Origin: Candidatus Paraprevotella stercoravium
Lineage (GTDB): Bacteria > Bacteroidota > Bacteroidia > Bacteroidales > Bacteroidaceae
Assembly (NCBI GenBank): GCA_944320795.1
Contig: CALUIU010000004.1
Coordinates: 1-64,000, forward strand
Direction of reading: 5' to 3'
DNA length: 64,000 nt
The notes beneath the pieces are model-generated. The model ran no database searches. It was given only the letters and a program-made list of their open reading frames with translations, and was not told the DNA's origin. A program made the position numbers and the translations under genes. Shown here one piece after another: positions 1 through 7,959 of the stretch; the first letter of the stretch is position 1; each line of letters opens with the position of its first letter.

Positions 1-74
1 GCGTTAGTTCAGTTGGTTAGAATACATGCCTGTCACGCATGGGGTCACGGGTTCGAGTCCCGTACGCACCGCCA
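1..74 (+). tRNA. tRNA-Asp (GTC), 5' end cut by window edge
   Basis: The anticodon loop reads ctGTCac, giving Asp. The T arm (gggttcgagtccc) and an encoded CCA (72-74) are present. The 3' acceptor strand acgcacc would pair with ggtgcgt, so about three 5' bases lie outside the window. Confidence 0.93.
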
Positions 75-95
75 ACATTTGAAAGATAAGTTCTT

Positions 96-134
96 AAAAA
101 AGCTCTGACTCAGTTTTGAATCAGAGCTTTTTTT
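96..134. terminator. Bidirectional hairpin terminator
   Basis: Arms AGCTCTGA (101-108) and TCAGAGCT (121-128) are perfect complements. A-rich sequence precedes the stem and a T run follows, so it can serve tRNA-Asp on plus and the NADAR-HAD gene on minus, whose stop codon lies in the stem. Confidence 0.75.
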
Positions 135-1080
135 CTTTATGACATAAATATAAAGTAATGGAATTCCAGTCAGGAAAACATTCGCTCCCGAAACAGATAC
201 ACTCACCGTCAAATTCTAATGTTTCATAATCTCCTAGCACTATTAGATAATCACCTTTACAAAGGTCTTTTCTACAGGTTATGATGATCTGCTCTTTTGA
301 CAGGTTACCCAATTTATGCGTAACCCACTCTATCTTGTTTGCCAAAATGGAAAGATTATCCCATGAAGTGCTAATCAGAATGTACAAATCAAAATACTTA
401 TGAAGTTCAGAAATGACATTAATTGTCCCTGATATTTCATCAACCCCGTCTTCGTGCATCCCAAAGGCATGAACTTGAATTTCTTCTGCTACATGAAAAT
501 CAGCCCGTATACAGTCTATATCTATGAAAATACGTTTTCTACGCTTCGGCAGATTTTTGTCACGCCTGTCATAGGCATCTCTGATTTCTGTCAATATACC
601 ACAAAACTCTTGTGAAGTCAGAATGGTCTTATAAGGATTCATTTCACCTATTGAATGAACCAAAGTCATTCCGCGTGTCTGCATCAACGCGTCACGAAAT
701 CGCTGACTTTGATCAAACATAGCCTGATAAGCACGTCTTAACAGTTGTTGGAATTCTTCACCTTGCCTGTCAATAGCATATTCTTTCCACCATACTATCT
801 GATCTGTTTGCCATGACGTGATACTGCGTTTTCTGGCATTACCGCCTTTCATGCTGCAAATCTGTCTCTGCTTATCTCTATCCTTATATTTCAACGACTG
901 CAGAAAACCTTCCATACTGCCACACACCATTCCTTCAAACCGGAATCCATTGCTACACAGATTACTTAAGACATTCGAAGGATACAGGCCGTCAGATCGA
1001 ATGTCCATAGTATTAGTGACAGGATCAAAATAATCCTTCACCCCATTGCCGCGCTTGCCGGTTATATTATTCTCTTCCAT
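121..1080 (-). CDS. NADAR domain fused to a 5'-nucleotidase-like HAD domain
   Basis: 319 aa, two parts. Residues about 25-168 look like a NADAR (YbiA-like) domain: GSMEGFLQSLKY carries the Glu expected in the active site (E57), and VHSIG...YKTILTSQEF matches the usual C-terminal block. Residues about 182-315 resemble NT5C-type 5'(3')-deoxyribonucleotidases: motif I is FIDIDCIRADF (D187 and D189 kept, the usual Gly is Cys), motif II is LISTSWD, motif III is CRKDLCKGDYL, and motif IV reads VLGD rather than IDD. Known NADAR members act on ADP-ribose-linked substrates, including ADP-ribosyl-guanosine, or on riboflavin-pathway intermediates. Inference: the fusion may remove and then dephosphorylate a modified nucleotide. 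It stands alone between tRNA-Asp and a lipoprotein gene. The NADAR call is fairly firm; the HAD subfamily less so. Confidence 0.65.
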   Translation of the reverse strand: MEENNITGKRGNGVKDYFDPVTNTMDIRSDGLYPSNVLSNLCSNGFRFEGMVCGSMEGFLQSLKYKDRDKQRQICSMKGGNARKRSITSWQTDQIVWWKEYAIDRQGEEFQQLLRRAYQAMFDQSQRFRDALMQTRGMTLVHSIGEMNPYKTILTSQEFCGILTEIRDAYDRRDKNLPKRRKRIFIDIDCIRADFHVAEEIQVHAFGMHEDGVDEISGTINVISELHKYFDLYILISTSWDNLSILANKIEWVTHKLGNLSKEQIIITCRKDLCKGDYLIVLGDYETLEFDGECICFGSECFPDWNSITLYLCHKEKKL

Positions 1081-1104
1081 AACAGAATAAAATTATGCCG
1101 TTCC

Positions 1105-1245
1105 CTATTTCAACTGATATTCCCAAAGAGCGAATTCCTCTTTTTCCGTCCTGAGTTCTTCCAGATAGATTCCATTCTGCTCCATAAATAAAACATATTT
1201 CCGTCCATAAAACGGGTCATTGTGCCCTGAAACAAAAAGAGCCCC
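1105..1245 (-). pseudogene. Possible C-terminal gene remnant without a proper start
   Basis: The minus strand is open from about 1245 to a TAG at 1105-1107. It encodes a protein-like tail (SGHNDPFYGRKYVLFMEQNG, then a Glu-rich stretch ending ALWEYQLK). No start or upstream reading frame remains beyond a stop near 1260. It could be the decayed end of a lost gene or chance. The rest of 1081-1375 holds only hairpins. Confidence 0.2.
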
Positions 1246-1263
1246 AGGAGAGGGCTCTTTTTT
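1236..1263. terminator. Hairpin terminator
   Basis: Arms AGAGCCC (1240-1246) and GGGCTCT (1254-1260) have A-rich sequence before and T-rich sequence after the stem. It lies downstream of the minus-strand lipoprotein gene that ends at 1376. A weaker hairpin (ACACC 1286-1290, GGTGT 1303-1307) sits nearby. Confidence 0.6.
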
Positions 1264-1375
1264 CATTACTATCATTCAATTCAATACACCTTCTGAAATC
1301 CAGGTGTTTTTCCGAGCGCCAAATTAGTAAAAAAAATCATACCTCCCACTTTTTTGGCACTCTTTTTTCAAAAAA

Positions 1376-1759
1376 TCATTTGCCGACCTCCATCAGCCAT
1401 TTTCCGTCCTTCTTGACCATACGCTGCTTTTCCGTATCCGTCTTTCCGTCGTTATAAATCACCTCGTAAAAGACCACGGCCAGAGAATCCTCTACCAGAA
1501 CACTGTCTCTCAAAACCTTATACTCTTTTACATCTTCCTTTTCCTTGGCCTTTTCGGCTATCATGGCGGCAAAGACCTTCTTCTGGTCGTCTGTCGGCTC
1601 TTCCTTGAAATTCATACCGTCAACAAAAGCCTCATAGTCCTTGTTCTGCATGGCATCCATATAGTCCTGCAAAGCATCCTTGGCACCACTGCCGCCTCCG
1701 CAGGCCATCAGCAGCAATCCGCCCATCAGGGCATAAAAACTTTTCATTCTCATAATCAA
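1376..1759 (-). CDS. Small lipoprotein, DUF4878-like
   Basis: About 123-127 aa. The signal peptide ends in a lipobox (GGLLLMAC), followed by a Gly/Ser linker. The mature part fits a DUF4878-type cystatin-like fold: a helix with ALQDYMDAMQNKDYEAFVDG and later strands ending VKKDGKWLMEVGK. Starts at 1759, 1753 or 1747 (MKSFYAL) are possible; the last gives the most typical signal peptide. The gene begins 5 nt after the stop of the YiiX-like gene, so the two are probably co-transcribed. Function is unknown; location is probably the outer or inner membrane surface facing the periplasm. Confidence 0.75.
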   Translation of the reverse strand: MIMRMKSFYALMGGLLLMACGGGSGAKDALQDYMDAMQNKDYEAFVDGMNFKEEPTDDQKKVFAAMIAEKAKEKEDVKEYKVLRDSVLVEDSLAVVFYEVIYNDGKTDTEKQRMVKKDGKWLMEVGK

Positions 1760-1764
1760 TCGTT

Positions 1765-2391
1765 TTAAGGGTTATTATTATTTTGGATGGGTTTCAGCCG
1801 GCCACTCACCCACAGATCTTCCGGAAACAGGAAATTGGAAGTCTTTCCGGGAATTACCAGCTGGTGTCTCCGTTCTTCGGCCAGATCAATTCCCTCTCTG
1901 CGGTACAGAAGCCACACCAGTTCCGTACAATAAAGACGGGTAGTATCCCGAAGATCGTAATCATGGTCAAAACAAACTCTCTGTCGGAACTTTTCATATG
2001 CGGCCTGCGCCACACGTGCCGCGACACTGTCCGTGCAGTCCACTTGTCTCCAGGCTCCCCGACAGGCTCTTTCCGATGAAAAGAAACTGTCCAGAGGTTC
2101 ACATTTCACACGGTCCTCCTCTCCCGGCGGCACCTCATTGGGTACGGCATGAATCACCATCCAACGCCCGTCTTTCCGCCAGGCAAGTCCCACATGCGAG
2201 AAATTTCCGCCACCCACCGTAGTCACCACCCGGCTGGCTCCTTCCAGTCCCATGCGAAACAGCAGATCTCCGTCACGCAGACAGGTGGTATCCACAAATA
2301 CCGTTCCTGCTTCGTTTCGGACCATCCTTTCCCCGCATCCGCAAAAGAGCAGAATGAAGAGGAACGCGGGCAATTTAATAAAAATATTCAT
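1765..2391 (-). CDS. YiiX/YaeF-like permuted papain-fold amidase, lipoprotein
   Basis: 208 aa from the start MNIFIKLPAF, which gives a lipoprotein signal (FILLFCGC). The frame stays open upstream to 2553, but that stretch contains the promoter and the pstB terminator, so the long start is unlikely. Family features are LRDGDLLFRMG near the N-terminus, NFSHVGLAW with the active-site His, and RLYCTELVWLLY with the catalytic Cys. These are typical of permuted NlpC/P60-like enzymes (YiiX/YebB), thought to cleave amide bonds in peptidoglycan or related substrates. It leads a two-gene operon with the DUF4878 lipoprotein. Confidence 0.8.
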   Translation of the reverse strand: MNIFIKLPAFLFILLFCGCGERMVRNEAGTVFVDTTCLRDGDLLFRMGLEGASRVVTTVGGGNFSHVGLAWRKDGRWMVIHAVPNEVPPGEEDRVKCEPLDSFFSSERACRGAWRQVDCTDSVAARVAQAAYEKFRQRVCFDHDYDLRDTTRLYCTELVWLLYRREGIDLAEERRHQLVIPGKTSNFLFPEDLWVSGRLKPIQNNNNP

Positions 2392-2441
2392 ACATATCTC
2401 TCTTCTTGTTCTTTTTTTTTTAAAAAAACTATCCAAAGATG

Positions 2442-2472
2442 CAAAAATAAACAATAAACCCAAAAGAACAAG
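2442..2472 (-). promoter_or_regulatory. Bacteroidota-type promoter for the YiiX-like gene
   Basis: On the minus strand the -7 box is TATTTTTG (2442-2449) and a TTG-type -33 box lies at 2469-2472, 19 nt apart. The expected start of transcription falls about 45 nt before the ATG at 2391. Confidence 0.6.
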
Positions 2473-2503
2473 GTAAAAAACATGCACATCCTCGGGCCCC
2501 ATA

Positions 2504-2535
2504 CAAAAAAATCCGGCTTTTCGCAAAGCCGGATT
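2504..2535 (-). terminator. Terminator of the pst operon
   Basis: Perfect arms AATCCGGCTTT and AAAGCCGGATT (2510-2520 and 2525-2535) enclose the loop tcgc, followed on the minus strand by a T run. It sits 22 nt past the pstB stop. Confidence 0.9.
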
Positions 2536-2556
2536 CCCCACATTAATAATCAATTA

Positions 2557-3327
2557 TTATCCCATCTGACCCGTCAGATAGGCTCTTGTCCGATCATCCT
2601 TCGGACTTTCGAACATTCTCTTCGTATCATCATATTCAATCAGTTCTCCCAGGAACATGAACATCGAGCGGTCCGAGATACGCATGGCCTGCGACATATT
2701 GTGTGTCACGATCAGAATCGTCACCTCCTTCTTCAGTTTCACCAGCAGGTCCTCGATATGCTTCGTGGCAATCGGGTCCAGGGCCGAAGTAGGCTCGTCC
2801 ATCAGCAGGATTTCCGGCTGCAGGGCCAGCGAACGGGCGATGCACAGACGTTGCTGCTGTCCTCCCGAAAGGAAGGTACCGCGCTTGTTGAGCACATCCT
2901 TCACCTCGTCCCACAGCGCCACATTGCGCAGGCATTTCTCCACCAGGTCGTCGCGTTTGTGCTTCGACAGGGAAATGCCGTTCAGCGTATATCCCGCCAG
3001 CACATTGTCATAGATACTCATGGTCGGAAACGGGTTCGGTCTTTGGAACACCATACCGATATTCCGGCGTACCTCAATCGGGTCCCTGGTCAGGATATTC
3101 TCCCCGTTGAGCAGGATCTCTCCCGTCACCGTGATATTCTTATACAGTTCGTGCATGCGGTTCACGGCACGCAGCAGCGTACTCTTTCCGCATCCCGAAG
3201 GTCCCATGATGGCAGTGATCGTATTGCGCTCCACGCAGGCCGACACATTCTTCACGGCAGTCACATTCTTATCGTAGGATATGGACACATCCTTGATCTC
3301 CAAAATCGGATCGACTATATTTTCCAT
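2557..3327 (-). CDS. pstB: Phosphate ABC transporter ATP-binding protein PstB
   Basis: 256 aa, normal for PstB. It has Walker A GPSGCGKSTLLRAVNRM, the ABC signature LSGGQQQRLCIARSLA, Walker B ILLMDEPTSALDP, and the H-loop VTHN. It powers the PstSCA phosphate importer from the cytoplasm. Its start overlaps the pstA stop by 13 nt, which suggests translational coupling. It is the last gene of the operon; no phoU follows, and a strong terminator lies directly after. Confidence 0.97.
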   Translation of the reverse strand: MENIVDPILEIKDVSISYDKNVTAVKNVSACVERNTITAIMGPSGCGKSTLLRAVNRMHELYKNITVTGEILLNGENILTRDPIEVRRNIGMVFQRPNPFPTMSIYDNVLAGYTLNGISLSKHKRDDLVEKCLRNVALWDEVKDVLNKRGTFLSGGQQQRLCIARSLALQPEILLMDEPTSALDPIATKHIEDLLVKLKKEVTILIVTHNMSQAMRISDRSMFMFLGELIEYDDTKRMFESPKDDRTRAYLTGQMG

Positions 3328-4184
3328 TTTTTTGCAATTCTTTTAGCCAATAAATTCAAACAAAGTACCAAAGTAAGCAGGAAGAGCGAAGCGCCCCAGA
3401 TCAGGTCCTGCAGGTTCGGGTCGTTAAAGAACTCCCAGATCATGAGCGGCACGGCCGACATCGGTCGTCCCAGGTCATAGCTGATCACGGCACCTCCCAG
3501 GGCGGTGAACATCAGCGGAGCGGTCTCTCCCACCACACGCGACACGGCCAGCAGGATACCCGTAAAGATACTTCCGAACGAAGCGGGCAGCATCACCTTC
3601 AGCATCACTCTCCAGTAATTTCCTCCCAGTGCCAGTCCGGCTTCTTTCAGACTTTCCGGCAGGATCTTCATGGTTTCCTCGGTCGAACGGATAATCAGCG
3701 GCAGCATCATGATGAACAGTGCCACGCTACCCGCGAATCCCGAATAGCCTTTCATGGGCACCACCACCCAGATATACACGATGATACCGATAATGATCGA
3801 AGGCGTACCCTGCAACAGGTCGGTGATGTAGCTCACCGTCTTGGCGAACCAGTTCTTGCGGAACTCCGACAGACAGATACCGCAGAGGATACCCACGGGA
3901 ATGGCCACCACGGCAGCCGTAAACAGCATCATCAGCGTACCCACGATACCGTTGGCGATACCGCCCGGAATCGGTTCTCCCTTCTGAGCGGCCATCATGG
4001 CCTTGAAGGCGTTGGGTGTCGCTTCGGTCAGGAACGACCATCCCAGTTGCTGCCATCCCTTCACCAGCACCTCGCCCAGAATGGCGAGCAGGGGAATCGC
4101 CGTCAGTGCCGACATGACGCACACCACGACATAGAGCAGATTATTCTTGAATATTCTGGCTTTTACATTCGAATCCTTTTTCAT
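3315..4184 (-). CDS. pstA: Phosphate ABC transporter permease PstA
   Basis: 289 aa with about six membrane segments. The permease-type coupling loop (EAGLALGGNYWRVMLKVMLP) is seen near residue 180, and the end is Lys-rich (LAKRIAKKWKI). It pairs with PstC in the inner membrane to form the phosphate channel. It lies 15 nt after pstC and overlaps pstB. Confidence 0.96.
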   Translation of the reverse strand: MKKDSNVKARIFKNNLLYVVVCVMSALTAIPLLAILGEVLVKGWQQLGWSFLTEATPNAFKAMMAAQKGEPIPGGIANGIVGTLMMLFTAAVVAIPVGILCGICLSEFRKNWFAKTVSYITDLLQGTPSIIIGIIVYIWVVVPMKGYSGFAGSVALFIMMLPLIIRSTEETMKILPESLKEAGLALGGNYWRVMLKVMLPASFGSIFTGILLAVSRVVGETAPLMFTALGGAVISYDLGRPMSAVPLMIWEFFNDPNLQDLIWGASLFLLTLVLCLNLLAKRIAKKWKI

Positions 4185-4199
4185 ACCTCTTCTCTTCTT

Positions 4200-5057
4200 T
4201 TATACATGTTGTGCTCTGCGGATCATGATCTTTCCGATCAGGTTGATGATGGCCGTAATCAGGAACAGGATCAGACCGATGGCAATGAGCGACGACAGTT
4301 TCAGTCCGTCCGCTTCGCCAAACTGGTTGGCAATGATACTCGCCATCGTGTTACCGGTGGTACGCAGCGTCTCCGGCATCTGGTTGGTATTACCGATCAG
4401 CATCGTCACCGTCATCGTCTCTCCCAGAGCACGTCCGATAGCCAGGATATAAGCCGAGAAGATACCCGATCCCGCTGTCGGGAAGATCACTCTGCGGATC
4501 ACCTCCGCCCGGGTGGCTCCCAGTCCGTAGGCAGCCTCTTTCAGGTCGGCCGGCACCATTTTGATAAACTCCGAACTCAGCGAAGCGGCATAAGGCACAA
4601 TCATGATGGCCAGCACGAAGGCGGCGGTCAGGATGCCCGATCCCTGCGGCGACAGGTTCAGGAACATAAAGATCGGACGCAGCGCGTAGAATCCCCACAG
4701 ACCATAGATGATGGAAGGGATACCGGCCAGCAGGTCAGTCACGGTAGCCAGCGCCGTAGCGATTTTCTTTCCCCGGAAATACTCACCCGTAAAGAGAGCC
4801 ACCGGCAGGGAGAAAGGGATACAGATCAGCAGCGCCAGTCCGGTCGTCAGCATCGTACCCGTTATGAAGGGCAGTGCGCCGTATTTTTCTTTTCCGGCCG
4901 TAGTCACCCAGTCGTCCGAGAAGATGAAATTCCAGAAGCCGAAGTGTTCAAAGGCTCCCGAGGCATCGAGCGTAAGGGAGTAGATGATCCCTCCGCCGAT
5001 GACCGGAATTACAATCGCCGAAACGATGAGCAAGGCCTTGAATATCTTATCTTGCAT
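4200..5057 (-). CDS. pstC: Phosphate ABC transporter permease PstC
   Basis: 285 aa, within the usual range. Hydrophobic segments run throughout. The coupling loop is EAAYGLGATRAEVIRRVIFP. DLLAGIPSIIYGLWGFYAL, just before the core domain, is typical of PstC. It is the inner-membrane partner of PstA, located between pstS and pstA with short gaps, so it belongs to the same transcript. Confidence 0.96.
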   Translation of the reverse strand: MQDKIFKALLIVSAIVIPVIGGGIIYSLTLDASGAFEHFGFWNFIFSDDWVTTAGKEKYGALPFITGTMLTTGLALLICIPFSLPVALFTGEYFRGKKIATALATVTDLLAGIPSIIYGLWGFYALRPIFMFLNLSPQGSGILTAAFVLAIMIVPYAASLSSEFIKMVPADLKEAAYGLGATRAEVIRRVIFPTAGSGIFSAYILAIGRALGETMTVTMLIGNTNQMPETLRTTGNTMASIIANQFGEADGLKLSSLIAIGLILFLITAIINLIGKIMIRRAQHV

Positions 5058-5081
5058 TTTGTTGGATTTGTCAGTTTTCCT

Positions 5082-6146
5082 TTATTGGATCACACTCTTG
5101 CCGTCATAGGTCACCCCTTTCAGGTTCTCCAAAGACAGTTTCACAGCCTTTTCAGGCAGCGGTGCGTAGTGCACGGTAGCGGTTGTCTGCTGGATAGAGT
5201 CGCTCAGCATATACTGCAGCAGGTCCAAAGTTACCTTGGCTTCCTGTGCGCTTCTTCCGGCATAGTTCTGCTCCTTGTAGATAATCAGCCAGGTGAAGCA
5301 GCTGATCGGATAGGCTCCGGCAGCGTCCGCGTTGGTGATGGAGCAGCGTGTATCCTGTGGCATCTCGCCCGAAGCGGCAGCCGAGATACTCTCGGTAGAA
5401 GGCTTCACCATCTCGCCGCGTGCGTTCTGCACACTGGCATACGGAATATTCTGGGCGAAGGCATATTCAGAACCGATATAACCGATAGAGTACGGAGTCT
5501 GTGCGATGACGCCGGCCACACCCGGATTGCCTTTTGCGGCCAGACCAACCGGGAAGTCCACGTTCTTGCCGCTTCCGTATTTGTCTTTCCAGTTCTGGCT
5601 CACCTTGGTCAGATAGTCGGTGAACACGAAAGTCGTACCGCTGCCGTCAGAACGGTAAGCCGGGATAATGTCCTTGTCCGGCATCTGTGTACCTGCGTTC
5701 AGGGCCACGATCTTCGGATCATTCCATTTCTTGATGTTACCGGCAAAGATGTCGGCGATTACTTCTCCGGACAGGTTCAGCGCCTTCACTTCCGGCAGGT
5801 TGTAAGCCATCACTACGGCACCCATACAGGTCGGGATGTGTACCACCGGATGCATGTCCTTCATCTCCTCGTCGCTCAGGAAAGCGTCGCTGCCGGCAAA
5901 GTCCACGATACCGTCTTTCAGGTTACGCACACCGCCGCCGCTGCCGATACCTCCGTAAGACACGGTATTACCGGTCTGGGTAGCAAATCCCTCGAACGAC
6001 ATATTATAGAAAGGAAGTGGGAATGTGGCACCGGCACCGCTCAGTTCCACTGTTTCTTCCTTTGCTCCGCCTTTACTGTTTCCGGCACAAGAGGCCATCA
6101 TCCATCCCATGGCCACAACAGCCATTGATACAAATAATTTTTTCAT
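5082..6146 (-). CDS. pstS: Phosphate-binding lipoprotein PstS
   Basis: 354 aa. The signal peptide has a lipobox (WMMASC). Phosphate-binding signatures are present: GAGATFPLPFY, SYGGIGSGGG, FAGSDAFLSDEEM, and RSDGSGTTFVFTDYLT, which supplies Ser/Arg/Asp ligands. It captures phosphate in the periplasm and hands it to PstCA. It sits between the porin gene and pstC. Confidence 0.96.
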   Translation of the reverse strand: MKKLFVSMAVVAMGWMMASCAGNSKGGAKEETVELSGAGATFPLPFYNMSFEGFATQTGNTVSYGGIGSGGGVRNLKDGIVDFAGSDAFLSDEEMKDMHPVVHIPTCMGAVVMAYNLPEVKALNLSGEVIADIFAGNIKKWNDPKIVALNAGTQMPDKDIIPAYRSDGSGTTFVFTDYLTKVSQNWKDKYGSGKNVDFPVGLAAKGNPGVAGVIAQTPYSIGYIGSEYAFAQNIPYASVQNARGEMVKPSTESISAAASGEMPQDTRCSITNADAAGAYPISCFTWLIIYKEQNYAGRSAQEAKVTLDLLQYMLSDSIQQTTATVHYAPLPEKAVKLSLENLKGVTYDGKSVIQ

Positions 6147-6197
6147 AATCTTCTTATTTGAATTGTTCTTTATACTTTTTCTAAATTAAGTCTGTTT

Positions 6198-7175
6198 TTA
6201 AAGTTTGAACGAAGCGTTCACCATCAGCTGGAAGGCCTCTTTCAGATTCTTGTCTTCCGGCATGTTCAGGCGCAGGTTCGGAGCCAGGTTCACATGTTTT
6301 CCGAGCTTCACCTCGGCACCGGCCATCACGTTCATGCCGTCGGCGTCCAGATTCCATCCGTTGTTCGAGTCCAGACGGTCCCAGCGGGCAAACACGTTCA
6401 CCTTCTTTCCGGCCGGCACGGTCGCATATACCGACACACCGTTCTGGTGGTCTCCCTCGTGATAGGCCGTATTCATCTGGTAGTTGTATTCCGCTCCGAA
6501 CGAATATCCGTTTCGGGCATATCCCAGGAACGACGCCAGGTTCACCTTACCCTTCAGCCCCTCGTCGGTAGCCTCGTCATACGAACCGTACAGGCGCACC
6601 ATCAGTCCGTCCGCCGGTTTCAGGGTCAGTCCGGCGCCATACTGCAGTCCGTGTTCAAACTGAATCTTCTTGTAGCCTTCGCCGTTCACCACGATCACGT
6701 CCGCGCTCACCTGGTCACAGAATCTGTAAGCCACCGACATACCCACATCGGCACTGCTTCCGAACTTATATTCATCCTGAAATGACTTCATCACATAACG
6801 CTTTCCCCAGAAATCCTCCTGAGTCTTGAACTGGGTCGTGCTGATCAGTCCTCCGTACAGGTCCCATCCGTTTTTCTGCCAGCGTACCCATGCGTTCTTG
6901 ATAAATCCGATACGCTGCATGTCCTGCACCTCCTTTGATCTTCCGAAGTCGGCCACAGCCTGCATGCTCAGTCCGTTGTTAAAGCTGTACTGGTAACCGA
7001 TATACGCACGTTCCAGTTCGAAACCTCTTGCGTCATTCTGCTCGCCGAATCCCGAATACATATTGGCGAAGGTCGTCAGGATCACCTTTCCCTGTCCCTT
7101 CTCGCTGTTCTGGGCTACGGTGTGCTGTGCGGCCATCAGTACCAGTGCGCAAGCCATTCCTGTTCTTTTCTTCAT
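6198..7175 (-). CDS. Porin-like outer-membrane beta-barrel at the head of the pst operon
   Basis: 325 aa with a cleavable signal (MKKRTGMACALVLMAAQHTVAQ) and alternating aromatic/polar strands to a C-terminal FKL, typical of outer-membrane barrels. Regions such as FELERAYIGYQYSFNNGLSM resemble phosphate-selective porin (OprP/OprO type) families. It precedes pstS by 51 nt on the same strand, so by context it probably brings phosphate across the outer membrane. Upstream, no clean -33/-7 pair was seen. GACATTTG (about 7226-7233) is a near match to the -7 box, and a loose direct repeat (TGTAACA, GGGACAT) lies beside it, which could fit an activator-dependent promoter. Confidence 0.8.
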   Translation of the reverse strand: MKKRTGMACALVLMAAQHTVAQNSEKGQGKVILTTFANMYSGFGEQNDARGFELERAYIGYQYSFNNGLSMQAVADFGRSKEVQDMQRIGFIKNAWVRWQKNGWDLYGGLISTTQFKTQEDFWGKRYVMKSFQDEYKFGSSADVGMSVAYRFCDQVSADVIVVNGEGYKKIQFEHGLQYGAGLTLKPADGLMVRLYGSYDEATDEGLKGKVNLASFLGYARNGYSFGAEYNYQMNTAYHEGDHQNGVSVYATVPAGKKVNVFARWDRLDSNNGWNLDADGMNVMAGAEVKLGKHVNLAPNLRLNMPEDKNLKEAFQLMVNASFKL

Positions 7176-7312
7176 GCTTTTTTTCTTTTATTCTATAAAT
7201 TCCTTTATCCGTTCTTTATTTCCGACACTGCAAATGTCCCGATAAAATGTTACATAGATATTTCAAGTTCTTAAAAATCCTGTGAATTTTGTTACCCTGC
7301 TATATAAAATAG

Positions 7313-7341
7313 GTGTAGGGGAGCATTTTGCCCCCCTACAC
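7313..7341. terminator. GC-rich hairpin after the small cassette
   Basis: Arms GTGTAGGGG (7313-7321) and CCCCTACAC (7333-7341) are perfect. AT-rich sequence follows on the minus strand but there is no clean T run. It probably separates the DUF4248-HU cassette from the pst operon. Confidence 0.5.
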
Positions 7342-7375
7342 GTCATCCGGCCCCCGGCCGTTTGTTACGAACCCG

Positions 7376-7501
7376 TTACATATTGGCTCCTCCGATCACA
7401 CCGGCAATGGCGCTGGCCACAGCCACAATCAGATTCAGCAACAGGTTCCAGGCATTCTTGTTTTTCATCATGTTCTTGAATTTTAAGATTTGTTTTACCA
7501 T
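7376..7501 (-). CDS. 'Smalltalk'-type small membrane peptide
   Basis: 41 codons. A basic N-terminus is followed by one hydrophobic stretch (NLLLNLIVAVASAIAGVIGG). The core from MKNKNAW matches short Bacteroidales proteins annotated as 'smalltalk' proteins. Starts at 7501, 7471 and 7468 are possible; the later ones give the usual length of about 30 aa. It follows the P5-like gene after 7 nt. The single membrane helix could be holin-like, but that is inference. Confidence 0.7.
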   Translation of the reverse strand: MVKQILKFKNMMKNKNAWNLLLNLIVAVASAIAGVIGGANM

Positions 7502-7508
7502 TAATCCG

Positions 7509-7943
7509 TCATCCCTGATACAGTTTCCATCCTTTGCAGACTTCCACCTGTCTGGCCGGCACCCCGTTTTCCACCCGGCTCATGGCCGCCACCAGATTCA
7601 TCATGGTTCTGGGGTCCTGGTCGTCCACGATCTGCGTCCGTTCCAGGCCGGTCAGCACGGTCACCTTGCGGATATAATACTCCGTGTCGTTACCGTCCTT
7701 TTCCGGAGCCCACCGCCGCACGATGCGTTCCACGGTATTGATACCATACCGGTTCCGGTACGTGCGCAGCACCACAAAGGCCGCCCGGTATCCCCAGGCC
7801 ATGGATTCAAACTGAAAGAAATCCGGGTCGTTCTGTTCCTTGCTCAGCCCTTGCCACAGATTGGCGGTCCGCCGGATATTCAGAGGGTTGTTGTTCCGCA
7901 ACCCTCTGGGCAACATTTTCTTCTTGTTTTCCATCGTCATCAT
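7509..7943 (-). CDS. Phage P5-like structural/lytic protein
   Basis: 144 aa with the motif RGLRNNNPLNIR near the N-terminus, then W-G-Y and RRWAPEKDGNDTEYYIRKVT. Bacteroidales proteins of this kind are annotated as 'structural protein P5' and resemble phage-encoded muramidase-like proteins. No signal peptide is visible. Similar cassettes often carry an N-acetylmuramoyl-alanine amidase here, so this may be its functional replacement. Starts at 7943 or 7934 (MENKKKM) are possible. Confidence 0.6.
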   Translation of the reverse strand: MMTMENKKKMLPRGLRNNNPLNIRRTANLWQGLSKEQNDPDFFQFESMAWGYRAAFVVLRTYRNRYGINTVERIVRRWAPEKDGNDTEYYIRKVTVLTGLERTQIVDDQDPRTMMNLVAAMSRVENGVPARQVEVCKGWKLYQG

Positions 7944-7959
7944 GTTTCATCCTTATCCG

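Noticed and set aside
2392..2553. Longer N-terminus for the YiiX-like gene
   Set aside because: The stretch contains the promoter and the pstB terminator, and the later start gives a proper lipoprotein signal.
4047..6128. Plus-strand open frame of 693 codons
   Set aside because: It is antisense to pstA, pstC and pstS, which have clear family motifs. The translation is rich in His/Arg/Gln, as expected for the shadow of GC-rich genes.
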